64,000 bases of DNA, from contig ML679962.1 in the NCBI GenBank assembly GCA_007922225.1, positions 34,703,563 through 34,767,562 of the forward strand, in the 5' to 3' direction. Both the position numbers and the translations under genes were made by a program. Under the pieces are notes generated by a model, which saw nothing but the letters and a program-made list of their open reading frames with translations, did not search any database and was not told where the DNA came from. The DNA comes from Emydura subglobosa. Lineage: Eukaryota > Chordata > Testudines > Chelidae. Numbering within the stretch: position 1 is the stretch's first letter; each line of letters begins with the position of its first letter. Shown piece after piece: positions 1-13,559 of the stretch.

Positions 1-826
1 TCCTCATTGCAAAATGGGCAGGTTGTTCCAGCCTGAGTTAAAATGGAGCCTGGGTTTTAACCTATATTCCAAACGAGATCAGCTAGCCCAGGCTTAAAGC
101 AGTTCCAAACCCAAAATAAAAGATTTGTGTCCATAGACTGCAGGAGAGCTTGGGCTAAAACCTGGGCTAATTCTGCAGCGAAGAACATGACAATACACAT
201 TATTGTGTGGCAACAGGACAAAGCAACCGAGATAATTTCCCCCAATTATTTTCAGATGATTAAGGACATATGACAGCAAGTTGTCTCTTTAGGGGAGGCC
301 TCAACTTGGGTTGGTCAGAGCTGCATAATTTGATTAAAATATTATCTAATGCCTTGGTCTAGTCTACAAATTAACCTGCACTGACATAACAAAAGATGGG
401 AATTATAAGCAGTTTATTTCCATGTAAGTCTGTGGATGGACATTTATTTTGGAATAAGAGGTGAACAGTCAATTTAGCTAACATTAGGTAAATAATCTTT
501 AGCCACTTATTTCAGAATAAAAGTGCCTACACAAAGACTTGCACCAAACTAACTAAAGCAGTTTTAGGAAACCAATTTAGTTCAATAGATGCTAATTTAT
601 ATATAGAACAGCCATTTGAACAAGGATGCCCTTTGCATGGAAGGAATCAGTCAAATCCCAAGGTTCTTACATCACGTGTGGGGGTGTTTGTCTGACTATT
701 ATTATTGTAATACAGAAGCACCATGAGGTTCTAAGTGAGATGAGGACCCCAGCGTGCCAGGTTTTGCACAGAGACATATCAAGGGACAGTCCCTCATCCA
801 ATATAAATAGGAAAGAATAAAAGGAA
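1..826. other. no gene seen; AT-rich flank
   Basis: No coding exon, RNA gene or confident repeat. The first 180 bases have repeated 'agcctgggtt/aacctgggct' phrases that hint at a decayed element. Confidence 0.6.
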
Positions 827-945
827 GGTATTATCCTCTTTTCACAAATGAGGAACTGAGGCACAAAGCAGTTAAGTAACTTACCCAAGGTCACACAGGA
901 AGTCTGTGGCAGAGCTGGGAATTTGACCCTAGATCTCTCAAGTCC
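827..945 (+). mobile_element. MIR-like SINE fragment
   Basis: It contains the MIR/CORE block AATGAGGAACTGAGGCACAA, then 'ttaagtaacttacccaaggtcacacagg' and a degraded end of the tRNA-derived type. This is an ancient amniote SINE. Confidence 0.8.
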
Positions 946-3864
946 TCATCAGTTCTTCAAGCCCAAGCTCATCCTGAGAAAGGGCAAATAAAAACTGAGG
1001 GCCAGTTTCTGCTAGCCTCACTTATATTGAGTTGTCCCTTACTCCATGAGCATTCCCATTGATTTGAGTACTTTAATTCCCCTATCTTGACGAGTTTGTC
1101 TACACTAGACTTTTTTTTAAATTGTGAGTTAACTGCTGTAAAGAATCTCAGCATTTTGGTTAGCACTATAGAGGAGACATTCACAAATTGCTGGTTCATT
1201 TTATGTCATTCTCTTTTTTACATATGCTTCCATATAAAAGCCACAGAATGAGCCTTGCAAACAGTTCAAAAAAGAAAAAGAAAAATATCTTGTAAACATG
1301 GCACTTGGAAAAAATGTAAGGCTTCCTGTTAAATTAAACTGAACCTTTTTACATAATAGATCGCTCACAGCTATTTGTAAGGAAGTGACAACACTGCTCC
1401 AGATCTTAAGATATCGCAGGAAGGTTCACAGATGCACTTATGTAAATATTTTCTGACGACTCAGCTGCTACCGAAAACATTTTTGAAGTTATCAAAAAGA
1501 ATTTAAAGTATTTTTCAATCTCATCATGAACTCTTCATTTTCAAAATAGCTGAACCAAAACTGCTAAACAAAACAATGAGTGCTCTGAAATTTTACATCT
1601 TGCAGTTTTATGTAAGGTCCTAGAAGTGAAATTTTGCCCTTTGGGGAGGAACAAAAAACAAGAGAACAGTGCTTTTTGAAAATTCCAGCAAGTCTCTGGA
1701 TTCTAAAATAAGAAAAGCAGAAGTCAGCTCATATCTTACCGTTTGATTTTCATGGACCTCTGCGTAGACAGCCAGCAGAAACAGGATTTTCATGTTTATA
1801 TTATTAACAATTGCAATCAGTTTTTAATCCTTACATTGAATTGTACCTTAAGCACTTTCCTAGTTATTATATGCACCTTTCAGACTGTCTTACCTAGGTT
1901 TCCTAAACATTGGTTCACCAGACTTAGCATTAAACCAACTCAGCAAATGTAACTGGTATTACATGCTGAAAGAACCAAAGTCAGGGTCCAGCTCTCTGAG
2001 CAAACATGTACTGAAATCTGAAAATACATGGAACGTTTTACCCCATAGAAAACATCCTGTTTCTGAATGTTGCAAGGAAAAAATATTTATAGCCTAACAA
2101 TGCTATTTAGGTCCTAGATCAATATATGTGTTTCATACAAATATTTCCATTCAGTCATGTTCTGTCACGTGGTTTCCTGAGGCAGTTGAGTAAAACGAAG
2201 GAAATTTTATTAATAAAAGTTTAATATTAAAAGTTAAAACTTTTGTACTAAAAATAAATTAATTAGAGTAGCAATGATCATCCAGAACATGATTTTACAA
2301 AAAATGGAAGCGTAAGCTTGTGCTCAGAATAGGGTAGTGGTATTTGGACAATTAGCAGTCAAAGAAAGAATAGCTTATCATCGGAGAGGTCAATTATATG
2401 AAGTTAACTAAATTTGGACCTCATTTCTAGATATATGTGGGTAACAAACCTTTTTACCTAACATCTAACCCCTCCCCTGCCTGTCCCATTCCTTTCCTCC
2501 TTATTTATGTACATCTTTGCCTATTTTATTGTGTAACCCCTTCCCCAATGTGGTATGCCTTTGTAGCACTGGTGGGTTTTATACTATCTGGTCTTCCGTT
2601 TTGCTAAGTTGTAAAATTGTGCAATTACATAATGCTATTGGAGTTCCCATGAAGCATTCAGAAACACACACAATCTGTATGTCATTCACCTTTTTGTACT
2701 TTTCATTATTTTTAGTTACCAAAAAACAATAAAAAGAATCAAGCACAAAAAATACTTATTTATTAAATGAAGAATATCATTAAATACTAAATCCACCACA
2801 AATTCCAGAACTGCAGATAGTTATGTATAATCCATTTGCTGATTTATTACAGATCTAAATTCCTACAGGAAGTGTCAAATGCACACAGGTCCCTCACTAC
2901 TGGATTTTGTATATGGGTCTCTGATTTAGGTGAAAGCTTTGTGAAAACTCATGTATCCAGACAGCTTTCCCTATTGGATACACATCTAAGCCACCTCAAG
3001 CATGTAAGACATAAGATATTCCCGTTAAGGTCAGAAGTAATTTATGTGCTAAAAGGAGCTTCGATACACATGCCTGTTTCTGATGGTAGCATGAATCGGT
3101 AATCCAGGCTTCATACAAGGAGCCCCCTTTTTCTTTTTACCATAAAAAGATGCCTTTTTGGGATCTGCCGTCATACCCATGGAAGATGGCAAAATGCTGT
3201 GAGATCATGCATAAAGTGCAGGAACTGTTGACAGCCCCTCAACCATATAATTCATTCCATTTCTCAGTGACACATACTGCCGATTTCAAGGCAGAATATG
3301 GCCCTTAGCGTGATCTCCTTTCAAAATACAATACTGGATAGTGCTGTTGATGCTTAGAACAATTTACAAGAGAACTAGACATAGCTGCAATACTACCTAC
3401 TGATTGAAGTATCTGATGAATGATTAAGTATTATATATTAGGAAGAATAATTTGTAATTAAGTTGATTATGCCCTTTTTTTGTGTGAACTCGAGTATTAT
3501 TCACAAGCAGAGATTTCCACAAAAATATTTGTTCTGCTGATATATTCAAATCATGTCGCTTAGGTTTTTGGTTTTGAGACGTCTGTGTTTGTTTGGTTTT
3601 TACTCCATGTGTTGGTTATGAACATTTGCAATTCAAGCTTATGCTTAGCTGTGATTACTCAGAGAAGCCACACAGTTCTGCTTATTTTCCTTGGCTGGGT
3701 GAGTTAACAAGCACTGTTGATACAAATAGATGAACTTGCAAATTAATGTTCTGTTTCCTCATGCATGTGACATTGACATTTGCTTTCTGTGCCAGTAAAC
3801 CTCAGTTGCACAAACATTTGCAGAAAGCCAACGCCTCCCTTCTCTTCTCTCAGATAGGCAAGCT
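946..3864. other. no gene seen; AT-rich single-copy-looking DNA
   Basis: Open frames are short and show no conserved domain. No repeat was recognised, so this is a candidate interval for conserved non-coding elements. Confidence 0.6.
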
Positions 3865-3928
3865 GAAATCCTGGCCCCACTGAAGTCAGTAGTAAAACTC
3901 CCATTGATTTCACTGGGGCCAGGATTTC
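3865..3928. repeat. palindromic repeat, long hairpin copy
   Basis: Arms of 26 bases beginning GAAATCCTGGCCCCA match at about 23 positions when one is reverse-complemented, with a 12-base loop. This is the best hairpin of a family scattered through the window, with a CCATTGA/TCAATGG-like core. Confidence 0.7.
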
Positions 3929-4277
3929 ACCCTAATTGTACACAAGTCTCCTTTTACTTCCTAACGTGCAGGATACCTTCATCCCCTTTCTGCATCAGAC
4001 TCAACTGCCAGTGCAGAGCCAGGTATAAACAGGACTAAGGGGCTAGATAACTGGACCTGAGAGTCTGGCCTGTGGGCTAAGGGATTCTTAGAGACAATAG
4101 GCCAGTTCCTTAGCTTATGTAAATCCTCATCATTCCATTGAATTCAGTGGGTCAACATCAGTTTACACCAGCTCGGGATCAGACCGAAGAAATTTTTTTT
4201 AAGTGACATCTGTTTAAACAAAAACCAAAACCACACCAACAAAAAATGAAATAAAAAATACAACAAAGTGCCCAGCT

Positions 4278-5024
4278 GGGAGTACGTCTACACTACAGTG
4301 GCTACAGCAGCATACCTACAGTGCTACAGCTGTGCCGCTGTAGTTCAGATTCTTCCTAGGTCAACGGAAGGGGTTTTTCCATTGGTGTAGATAATCATAG
4401 AATCGTAGAATGTGAGGATTGGAAGGGACCTCAGGAGGTCATCTAGTCCAACCTCCCTGCTCAAAGCAGGATCAACCCCAACTAAATCATCCCAGCCAGG
4501 GCTTTGTCAAGCTGAGCCTTGAAAACCTCTAAGGATGGAGATTCCACCACCTCCCTAGGTAACCCATTCCAGTGCTTACCACCCTCCTAGTGAGAAAGTT
4601 TTTCCTAATATCCAACCTTGACCTGCCCCACTGCAACTTGAGACCATTGCTCCTAGTTTTTTCATCTGCCACCACTGAGAACAGGCTAGCACCATTCTCC
4701 CTGGAACCCCCTTTCAGGTAGTTAAAAGGCTGCTATCAAATTCCCCCTCATTCTTCTTTTCTGCAGACTAAACAAGCCTCGTTCCCTCAGCCTCTCCTCA
4801 TAAGTCATGTGCTCCAGTCCCCTAATCACTTTTGTTGCCCTCCTTTGGACGCTCCCCAATAATCCACTGTTGAGAGAGGCAGTAGCTAGGTTGATGGAAA
4901 AATTCTTCCATTGCCCTAGCTACGTCTACAGTCAAGGGGTAGATCAGCCTACAAGGTCTGAAATTTTTCCACAGCCCTGAGCAATGTAGCTAGGTTGACC
5001 TAAGTTCTACATGTAGACTAGGCC
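4278..5024. mobile_element. non-autonomous DNA transposon split by CR1
   Basis: The left end (AGTACGTCTACACT) and the reverse complement of the right end (GGCCTAGTCTACATGT) form imperfect terminal inverted repeats. They flank 4278-4392 and 4859-5024, with the CR1 copy between. Similar 'GTCTACACT' ends recur at 23817-24099. The superfamily is not certain. Confidence 0.6.
4393..4858 (-). mobile_element. CR1 LINE, 3' end fragment
   Basis: On the minus strand the fragment ends with the CR1-style ATTCTACGATTCTATGATT tail preceded by GGTCCCTTCC. The body carries the phrases typical of the CR1 3' region, such as the match to 'caggttggactagatgac'. It is 5'-truncated, as nearly all CR1 copies are, and interrupts an older inverted-repeat element (4278-5024). 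Confidence 0.9.
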
Positions 5025-5624
5025 TATGTCAACCATTATTTATCCAAGAATTAAGACATCAGTTACCGTGGTCACCTAACAGTCTTCCAGGCACAAAGAC
5101 TGGCCAGCCAACTGGCTATAAAACAGGAAACCAAAATGAGAGAAGGGAACCCATGTCCTAATGGAAAGCTGTCAAACTAGATGTTTAAGTGGTAGGCAGC
5201 ATTTCGTGTGGAACGGATGGAGCCTCCTGAAAAGAGATCATCGCTGTGTCAGAAAGAGGGATGGGGAGAAAGAGAGAGAAAAGAACTTTGCCTGGAAGTT
5301 TTGAAGGAGTCTAGGAGAGTTTGGTGCCAAAATTCCACCAACAGCCATGGAAGTTGGGTGCTTAACTCTTTTAGGCTCCTGTGAAAAATCCCCGCTGTTG
5401 TTTATATCACTAAGACAGCAGATAGAATGTCAGAAAACTGGGAATGTCTCACACAATACAGGCATGACACCTTCAACATGAGCTAATTATGTCCTGGATC
5501 TGAGGAAACTCTGCCACTTTTACTACAGCTCTGGCTGGAACATTAGAGTGGTTCTATTGCAGTGGTTAGTTCGTAACTATAAAACTCTAAACTGAATATT
5601 AACTAGCTCCTTAACTGAGTATCT

Positions 5625-5640
5625 CCATTGACTTCAATGG
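5625..5640. repeat. palindrome core copy
   Basis: CCATTGACTTCAATGG is a perfect inverted repeat with a 2-base centre and is the core of the dispersed palindrome family. Confidence 0.6.
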
Positions 5641-5762
5641 CACTATTCACTGCAGGTAAAGTTAAGCACACATGTAAGTCTTTGCAGGATCTGGGCCTTT
5701 GGCAGCTAAACCTGGTGGAAAATTCAACATTTTTACAGACATACAATCATTCCTTGCAACAT

Positions 5763-5870
5763 ATTACTTGTATTACTGTAGCATCTAGAGGCTCCAATCA
5801 GGAAACAGGGCCCCGTTGCACTAGACATGTAATAAAAAGATAGTCCTTGCTCCCAAACAGCTTCCAGTGC
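5763..5870 (+). repeat. sauropsid MIR1-type SINE tail copy
   Basis: It has the 'gaggctccaatcaggaaacagggcccc', 'agtccttgctcccaaacagctt' order shared with copies at 14215-14335, 21588-21710 and 27660-27785, reading in the complement of the 9870-9965 tail. Confidence 0.55.
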
Positions 5871-6571
5871 TAGCACAGGACAAGAAGTAAAGGATAAGGA
5901 GGATACCACTCTTTCAAAATATTTCTACAAACCTAGGAATACCTCAACCAAAGTAAGAGGAGACGGGTGACGATTTTATGGTACAAAGATGGCCCGCCCA
6001 AGTGTTAACACAAGAGTCGATCCTCTAATGTTTTTTGTTTCAGAGAACAGTTTCTTTATTTGGTATTTGTTTTCAGGACAAAACTTACACTTATGTATAC
6101 CCCATCTTTGCATACCTGTACACTACCTACTATTTCTCCTGTTTCACATAGGAGTTTGTTTGGTTGCCATTGTTTTATTCTGAGCGGAAATAATGGATAA
6201 GATGCTCTCTTTTTTAATGGATGTCAGGAAACACACCCACACTAGGCAGTACAGTAGTACAAAAGGATTCTAAAACAATGCTATTAAAGATGAACCACCG
6301 TCAGCCTGTTTAGATCTCTGTGTATCTTCAGTAAGGGTAGGCAGGGTCCTACGGAACATGCTTGAACAAGTTCCTTTAATAACTTTCCTTCTACTGTCTG
6401 TTTATTGTACATTCTAAAGCACCCTCTAATGGTGTAGGGTTCAGCAATGAGTTTTCTTCTCTCGCACACGCATGCCCACATACAGAAAAGCCTCATTTTT
6501 GAGGCAGGGAAGCTACGGTCTAATCTGAGAAAGGGGTAGGGTGCATTCAAGTTGTGCATTCCGTAGACCAA

Positions 6572-6864
6572 GGCCTTGTCTTCACTGCTAAAAAATGGTG
6601 TATTTTTTACCTCAGGGTAACTAACATGCAGGAGCTACCCCAAGGCAAAAAAAACCCAGTGAACACAAGACACCGGCCGTTTTACCACAAGGTAATCTCA
6701 TAAAGGTCAACCTCAAGCGGTGATGTAGTGCTGACTTCAGCGACTTGACTTGGCAGCAAAACTCCTTTTCTTCACTGTGTTTTTACCTCAGGATAGCTCA
6801 CATGTGTCAGCTACCCCAACGCAAAAAATGCCCCCCCTTTTTTTTAAGCTGTGGAGACAAGGCC
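6572..6864. mobile_element. hAT-like MITE
   Basis: This is a 293-bp element with terminal inverted repeats GGCCTTGTCTTCACTGCT and GGCCTTGTCTCCACAGCTT. It is flanked by TAGACCAA (6564-6571) and TAGAACAA (6865-6872), a 7/8 match that fits an aged 8-bp hAT target duplication. Internally it has two divergent inverted copies of a 'ttacctcaggrtagctcacatg' segment. Confidence 0.8.
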
Positions 6865-6939
6865 TAGAACAAAGTATAAAAGTTATAATGGGCAGGCTTG
6901 GGAAAGGGGATTATTTTACCTGGTCTGAAAGTATCTTCG

Positions 6940-7320
6940 CAGCCAGAGATGAGACACTAGATGGAGATGGCTCTGAGTCACTACAGAGAGTTCTTTCCCA
7001 GGGGTTTTGGCCAAATGCTCAAAATCTAAGGATTTTTAACCATGTTTGGGGTCAGGAAAAAAATTTTCCCCAGTTCAGATGGGCAGAGACCCTGGGAGTT
7101 TTTCACCTTTCTCGGCAGCATGGGGCATGGGTCACTTGATAGTCTGAACTAGAGTAAATGAAGTCTTTAAATAATGTTTGAGGACTTCAGGGACTCAGCC
7201 AGATGTTAGGAGCCTTCTACAGGAGTGGCTGTGTGAGGACCTGTGGCCTGCAATGTGCAGGAGGTCAGACTAGATGATGACGATGATGATAAGGTCTTAA
7301 AATCTATAAGTCTTACGTTC
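6940..7320 (+). mobile_element. LINE 3' end fragment, CR1-like
   Basis: The segment ends in GGAGGTCAGACTAGATGATG followed by a GAT-rich run and 'ctataagtctta', the kind of 3' end seen on CR1-related LINEs. No coding part remains. The family assignment is tentative. Confidence 0.5.
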
Positions 7321-9087
7321 CATAGAACTATTTCTAAAAAGCTGCAACATAAAACATAAAATAAGTCACAGGTGGGCTGTCAAGGGAAGTTTCCTTGCCG
7401 TCTTTATGTTAAAAAAAAAAAAAAAACCAACAGCAGCAGTTGTGAGGAGAGCTGTTGCTAACAAACAGCCGTATGGGAATGACTTAGACAATGTCATGCC
7501 AAAAGGATTAGCGTCTCCTATGCTTATCAGCAGACAGTTGTGATCCGCTGTTCTTCTCAAGTCAGCCGCTATTTTATTATGTAAGGTATCAAAAAAGAAC
7601 ACCATTGTTTAGAATGTGCTTCTTACTAACACGGAAAAGGAAAATGGTAGGAACACAGGGGCTCAAAGTTTGTGAGATGAAAAGAAAAGCACAATAAAGA
7701 CAGTCTTCTTTGAGCTTACCAGATTCTGACATATCATACAGCTATAAGCATGGAATCATCTCCCCGGTATACCTTGTGAACCACTTTCACTTCAAAAAAA
7801 CGTATTTAAAAAAGCTGCATTTCTGACAAAATTTACAATGCACGGCAGTGTTGCATTGAATTCCATTAAATTATTTCTCTTACAGGTGACCTGCAAAGGA
7901 TTTTCAGCAAATTGATTTGTGTGTCCCTTTTATGCTTCTTTATGATGCATAAAGAAAGCTTAAAAGTTTTTCCTTCTCAAAAAAGCACGTTTTTTCCCCT
8001 CTCTCTCTCCCCCAACTTTATTTTAGCAATACGAGGTGTATCGGGTTTGGTTTCTTCCTGTTTTGGGAGAGGTCTTTTTGAGAAGGTCTCAGACAGATGA
8101 GTTCTTGCAACTTAAATGAATGGCTAAGGATGTTGACTATTTAACAAAGATATCCTCTTTTTCAAGCATTTCTTAGGCCTTAGAATTAAATATGAGTTAA
8201 TAAGTTAAAAGGACAGTTTTAAACAGACATTAAAAATCCCCCCAGTTGTTCAGTTTTCAGCCATTTCTTGTGTAAATTTCACTAGCTTTTGCAGTTGCCA
8301 AAGAACCTTCCCAGCCACAAGCCCTGACTGCAGCGGGGAGGAAGAAAGATCACATTTATACACAGATACCTGGATGGTTGCAACTGTCCCACGTGTTTCC
8401 CTCTGAGAGTCCCCCTTTAAATGTGTAGGCTGCAACAATTAACACAAGTCCAGCAGAGAAAGTCTCATAACTCAGGTTGTGTGAAGCCTACTGGTTGCAG
8501 TCCAGCTGGCCTAGAAAACCCAAATCAGAATCCCAAGTCACAACGGTTTGCAGGTTTCAGTTGGCGCTCTGGATTCATATGGACCCCAAAACTTGAACAA
8601 AACTGGAATGAATCCACCCAAAATTCAATGGTGTGCGCCTACCATTCCTTTCCCAGGCACTGGGAACTCAGCTACACCTCCCAACCACCATCAGGACTCT
8701 GTCTCCATCCTGCACAATCCCCCTTTTCTCTATGCTTGAAAAGGATAATAGGGAAAGCCCACTCACTTCCACAGAGTACTATGGGGCATCTCTGACCCCT
8801 GACTGAATAGCAAAAAGCAATGGGAGAGGTACTGTCTCTTGCCCCCTGGCAGCAGCATGGAGGTGATGGGAGGCTAGCAGCTCCCCAGAAGGCATTTTCT
8901 TGGCCTGGGGGAGAATCCAACCTATCTGCCAACCTTCCAGAAGCCAGGGACCAGGGGAATGGGCGAGCCACCTGCTCTGCAAAGACTCTAGAAAGGGAGG
9001 AGATAAAGGTCACTCATGCAGAAGATAATTACAGGTAAGGAGGAGGCCACATTAGTCACCCAGGAGTTTTAGAAAAACATGCTCCAG
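7321..9087. other. no gene seen
   Basis: Moderately AT-rich to 8200, then more GC-balanced. Several overlapping short frames at 8400-9040 on both strands lack domains and splice logic. Confidence 0.6.
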
Positions 9088-9645
9088 ATTAGTAGATTTT
9101 AAAGCCAGAAGGGACCGTTGTGATCATGTATTCTTCCCTCCGGTCTATCACCGGCCACAGGATTTTCCCCAATTAATTCCTGCTTCAAGTCCAATAGCTG
9201 TGGTTGAGCTAGAGCAGAGCTTTCAGAAAAATACATCCAGTTTTGATTTAAATGTTGCCAGTGACAGAGCGTCCACCGCAGACGTTGTAAACTGCTCCAA
9301 AGATTCATTATTCTCACTTAAAAATTTGCACTTCATTTCTAGTCTGAATTTGTCTAGCTCCAACTTCTAGCCATTGCATTGTGTTAGACTTTGTCTGTTA
9401 GACTGAAGAGCCCACATCAAATTTCTGCTCCCCGGTAGATATTTATGGACTGATCTTTGTTGAGCTAAACAGCTTGAGCCCCTTGAGCTTCTCATGGTAA
9501 GGCCAGTTTTCCACTCCTTTAATCCTTTCTGTGGCTCTTCTCTGAACCTTTTCCAATTTCTCAGCATCCTGCTTGTGTTGTGGACACCCATAAGTGGACA
9601 CACTATTCCAGTAACAAACTCAGCACTGATGTGACCATCTACAGT
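9088..9645 (-). mobile_element. CR1 LINE, 3' end fragment (older subfamily)
   Basis: The reverse complement carries the CR1-type 3' body and ends with 'ggtcccttctggctttaaaatctactaatc', a diverged version of the CR1 tail. Divergence is higher than in the copy at 4393-4858. The 5' limit is approximate. Confidence 0.75.
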
Positions 9646-9751
9646 CACACAGCCCTGCTCTGCGGGCAGCAATTAAAGGCTGAATATATTCTAAATGCTA
9701 AGGACCCAAAGGTCTTTGTTATTTAGGGCCAAATCTTAGTTTCTGTTCGTA

Positions 9752-9965
9752 AGAGAGGCAGTTTGGTCTGGCAAATAGGGAGTTAAGAGACCTAGGATCT
9801 GTTCCAAGTTCTGCTATGTGACTTTGGCCGAGTTGTATCACCTCTCAGCTTCTATTTCCCCTCCAACCCTTTGTCTGTTTAGATTATAAACTCTTCAGTG
9901 CAGGGGCTGTCTCTCACTATGTGTTTATACAGGATTTAATGGGGCCCTGGTCTACAATGTGACCT
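9752..9965 (+). mobile_element. MIR-like SINE, near full length
   Basis: A tRNA-like 5' part ('tctgctatgtgactttggccgagt', CORE block) is followed by a tail of the sauropsid type (TTAGATTATAAACTCTTCAGT and 'caggggctgtctct'). It preserves both halves of the SINE that appear separately elsewhere in the window. Confidence 0.7.
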
Positions 9966-10279
9966 CCAGGTGCTATTCTAACCCTAATAATCTTGCTGGA
10001 GACTCAGTAAGGGATGCAGTCTTCCACCTGAGGTCATGAAGCAGCAACAGCAACTTCTTTCCTTGGGGCTGTTTTGCCCTTTCACATATCCACCTGCCCC
10101 AAAACACCCATCCACGCCCAGGGGCTGGAAACACACAGCTCACAGAGACCGGTGTCAGCTCCCCACTGCACCCTCTCTGCCATACACAAGTCACTAATGT
10201 GAGGAAGCTCACAAAGTGAGGGGCAGGCTTCTCTCCTCTGTGACGGGCTGAAGGTGTTACGAGAGCCAGTCCAAAGCAC

Positions 10280-11250
10280 TATCTATCTAACTGGTAATTA
10301 CTTTCTGGTGAAGACTGAAAAATGGGTCATTAGAACCATAATAAGCCGTTTTCATTAATACAAAAACCTGATTTACATTTTTTCCCAGAGAGCCAGTATG
10401 TTCCAAGCGTGCTACACGGATGATTTCTTTAAACACCCCCATGTAAAATAGCAATTTTAAGGCTTTCGATGATCACTTTTTAAACCGGGAAATCAAGTGC
10501 AATAATGCTGTGCTTTCTGTTAACCATCCTTCCGATTCTGTCATCATAAACCTTCTCCTTTCTAAATACACAGAGTTCTTAGTGGCGTACGAAAGCAGCA
10601 AAATCCACTGGCACAGTTAATAACACTGCATATATAGGTCACTGTCAGTTCTATTAATTTTATCTCTTAAAGACTTGCACATTTTCTAAACAAATCTATC
10701 CCTTTGGGGGGTTAAACTGTAATTTGCAGTGTGGTTGTGAGTCCATATCACATAATAGATCAATTAGGTTGAACACTCTGGTATATTAATCTTATTCACA
10801 TGTAGTAAAAGCAAATATTGCTAATTACTGTATTACAGTATTGCCTGCTTTTCCCAAACACGCACAAGGGAAAATGGGAATTGAAATACTGAATAAAATT
10901 ATCTTCACGTTAAACTGGCAGCGAGGAAGAACATCTGCATTCGTTCATCTTGTTTTAATCAATATCTGCTGGAAGATCTACTTATCTTTAGTGATGTGTT
11001 GAGTCTGCGAGACATGATCCTTGTCTTTTAAAGCAAGTTACATGGTTTATATGTAATAGCATTCTTCTCCATTAAATACAGCAAGGAGTCTCCTTTCTAT
11101 AACCTGGCAGCTTAAACCATTCATGTTTTTAGGCTTAGACAGGAGGTTAGCCTGTTAAAGTTAAATTTAGTCTCTAGAAAGCTTATATGTAGCTCTTCTG
11201 TTTCCATTGTCCTCACTCACTCTCTCTTAAATCTTGTGCTTTGATACTAA
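10280..11250. other. repeat-free AT-rich block
   Basis: About 1 kb without recognised repeats, rich in TAATTA/ATTAAT-type homeodomain words and runs of preserved-looking sequence. No coding potential. It could be a conserved regulatory element of the ZIC3 neighbourhood; that is inference. Confidence 0.4.
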
Positions 11251-11639
11251 ACTGCTGACGGTTTTCGCTAGGACTCTCTCTCAGTGCTGCGGTACTGTAC
11301 AAGAAGCTGAACCTGAGCTGAATCATTCAAGCCAGGGTGTACACTGTCCCTTTGGGGACAGCAGACCTGGTATTACGGTGAGTGACTAGAGGATAAGGGA
11401 CTGACCTCTACAAGGGGACGCTTCAAAGGGGCAAAGGGACTAAAATGCACCTATTGTCAACGGGCAAGGCAAAGTGAAGGCTAGCATAGCCCAGAGGAGA
11501 TTGTTAACAGAGGTGGTTAACAGGCTGGCAGTGTCAGGGAGCCAATACCCTGTTTAGCACAACCAAGTCTCTCTCTCATTGAAGGTGGGCCGGGAGGGGG
11601 GCAGTACATAAGGTGATTCAGAGTCCTGGGCACTCTGAG

Positions 11640-11810
11640 AACCATCACGGTCTTGTCTATTGTAAGGAATTTGTAGACAGGAACGCTCTCTCCCTAGGTG
11701 TTTGCACAGCACCTAGCACAATAGGGCCCTGATCTCAGCTGGGGCTGTAGACCCTACCATAATACAAATATGATGGAATAATAAATAGTAGTAGTAGTAG
11801 TAGTAGGAAA
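11640..11810 (+). repeat. MIR1-type SINE tail with TAG-rich 3' end
   Basis: It has 'tgtttgcacagcacctagcacaatagggccctgatctcagctggggc', then 'accctaccataatacaaata', and ends in (TAG)n at 11786-11807. The simple-repeat end marks the SINE 3' terminus on the plus strand. Confidence 0.65.
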
Positions 11811-13559
11811 GACAAGGCCCACGCAATGACACCAACACTTCGCACTTCCATAATGCACTGCACGTTCAAAGCCATTTCAGCAACAGCTGCTGTTGCCAGA
11901 GCGCAATCTGTGAATTTGTTAAAAGTGGAACACAGGCCAAGAAAACAGAGAAAGAAGATGTAAAATAGGAATGCTGGCATCTGCTACCAGAAAACTCCCA
12001 TCGGAAACGCCTAACACAAATGGAGATACTAATGTGTAATATAACGGACAGTAAATTCAACAGAAATAAGACTATTAAAAAGTGCTATTTCCTCCATCCT
12101 CCCACAGCACAGGGAACACTTTCGATCTTTGTATTCACTCTGCGGAGCACAGCTGGCAAAGGGTTGTTTATATTTTCTAAAAGTCTGAGAACATCAGTAC
12201 TGAGCACCAAACATCCCACAAATCAGCCGCTGTAAAGAGCACACCTGCAACTGCGTGAAACAGCAGCTCATAATTGCAAGTACTGCTACATACATGCCTC
12301 ACAAACAGGATATAGGGACAGCCATGGAAGAATAAGGAGCCAGAGCATGGATTTCCTGTCATTTGTTGACATCATAGGTTTACTATTTGCTATTGGAAAC
12401 CTCCTTGCCTAGAGGCTTTTGCCAGACCTCTTGTATCTCTTCTGGGCAAGCTTTGGGAAGACACGCAATTCTCAGGTGATCCACAAAATAAAATGTTCCA
12501 TCAGTTCTGCTGTGACCTTACACGTCTGTGTGCATTATAAATTATTATTTCTGCCTTGAAAAATATTATATAGTTCAAGGCGATGTTTGGTCTTCTCTGT
12601 TTATGGCTATAGTTGTTTCTGGACTCAGACGCATTGCTTATTCTATTGGCAAATCTCCCTTCCAAATTGACTCACTAAAGTAAGTTATAGGTTTTTTTTT
12701 CCTTGGGTCCATAACTTCAAATCCCCTTTAGAATATTTTTTAAACAATTACACTTAGGAAATTCATGGTAAGAGATGTCTAGATGTTGGTGGTGCAAACA
12801 CTCAGAACGTGCATGACAATATCCAAACCAATTTCAGGTTTATTTCACTCTGGGATGAATCTCTCTCAATGTTTATCTTAAGAGAAGTAAATTATTTGCT
12901 TATAATGTGTGATCAGCTTCCATTAAGCACAGTAAGATCAGAAAAAAATATCTTGGTTCTTATAAAGTTTTAAGAGAGGAGAGCAATTCACTAAAAGTCA
13001 GACCTAACTTGAATTTTCAAGCAATGTGTTTTATGTATCCCAAAGCGATGATAATTCACAAACTAAGGAATCTTTTGAGAGAAGCATGATCTGGCTGTCT
13101 ACAGAATACAAGAACCCAGGTTCACCCTTTCTACAGGAGAATACCTGGGGAAAGGAGGAGTTCCCAAGAATCCCACTGTGTAGTTCTTTCCCCAACCAGT
13201 GGTTCTGTGGGATCCTTGATGGCATGGCTCCATAGGGACATCCAAATCTCTTAAGGGATCCAGGGTAGGTTCTTAGCAACAAGAGAAGCCACAGAAGAGT
13301 TGACGTGGCCTGAGACCAAAGGCTGTAGAGGTGGCATTACATGGCCTAGGAGATCTACATGCAAGGGACCCTCTAAGGTCCTCCAGCAGGAGGCTGACAC
13401 TAGATAGCCTCAGCACAACAAAATCCACATTGGAACCTAGTCACCGGCGGGTCCAGGAAGAAAAGACAGTGCAATTGTGACACACTGGTGAGCGTGTCCC
13501 CTTTCCTGCCCGTCTGCTGAGGACACAAGGTGTTATACACCCGCCAGCTACAGAGCCCA
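11811..13559. other. no gene seen
   Basis: AT-rich DNA with no supported exon, RNA gene or transposon. Confidence 0.55.
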
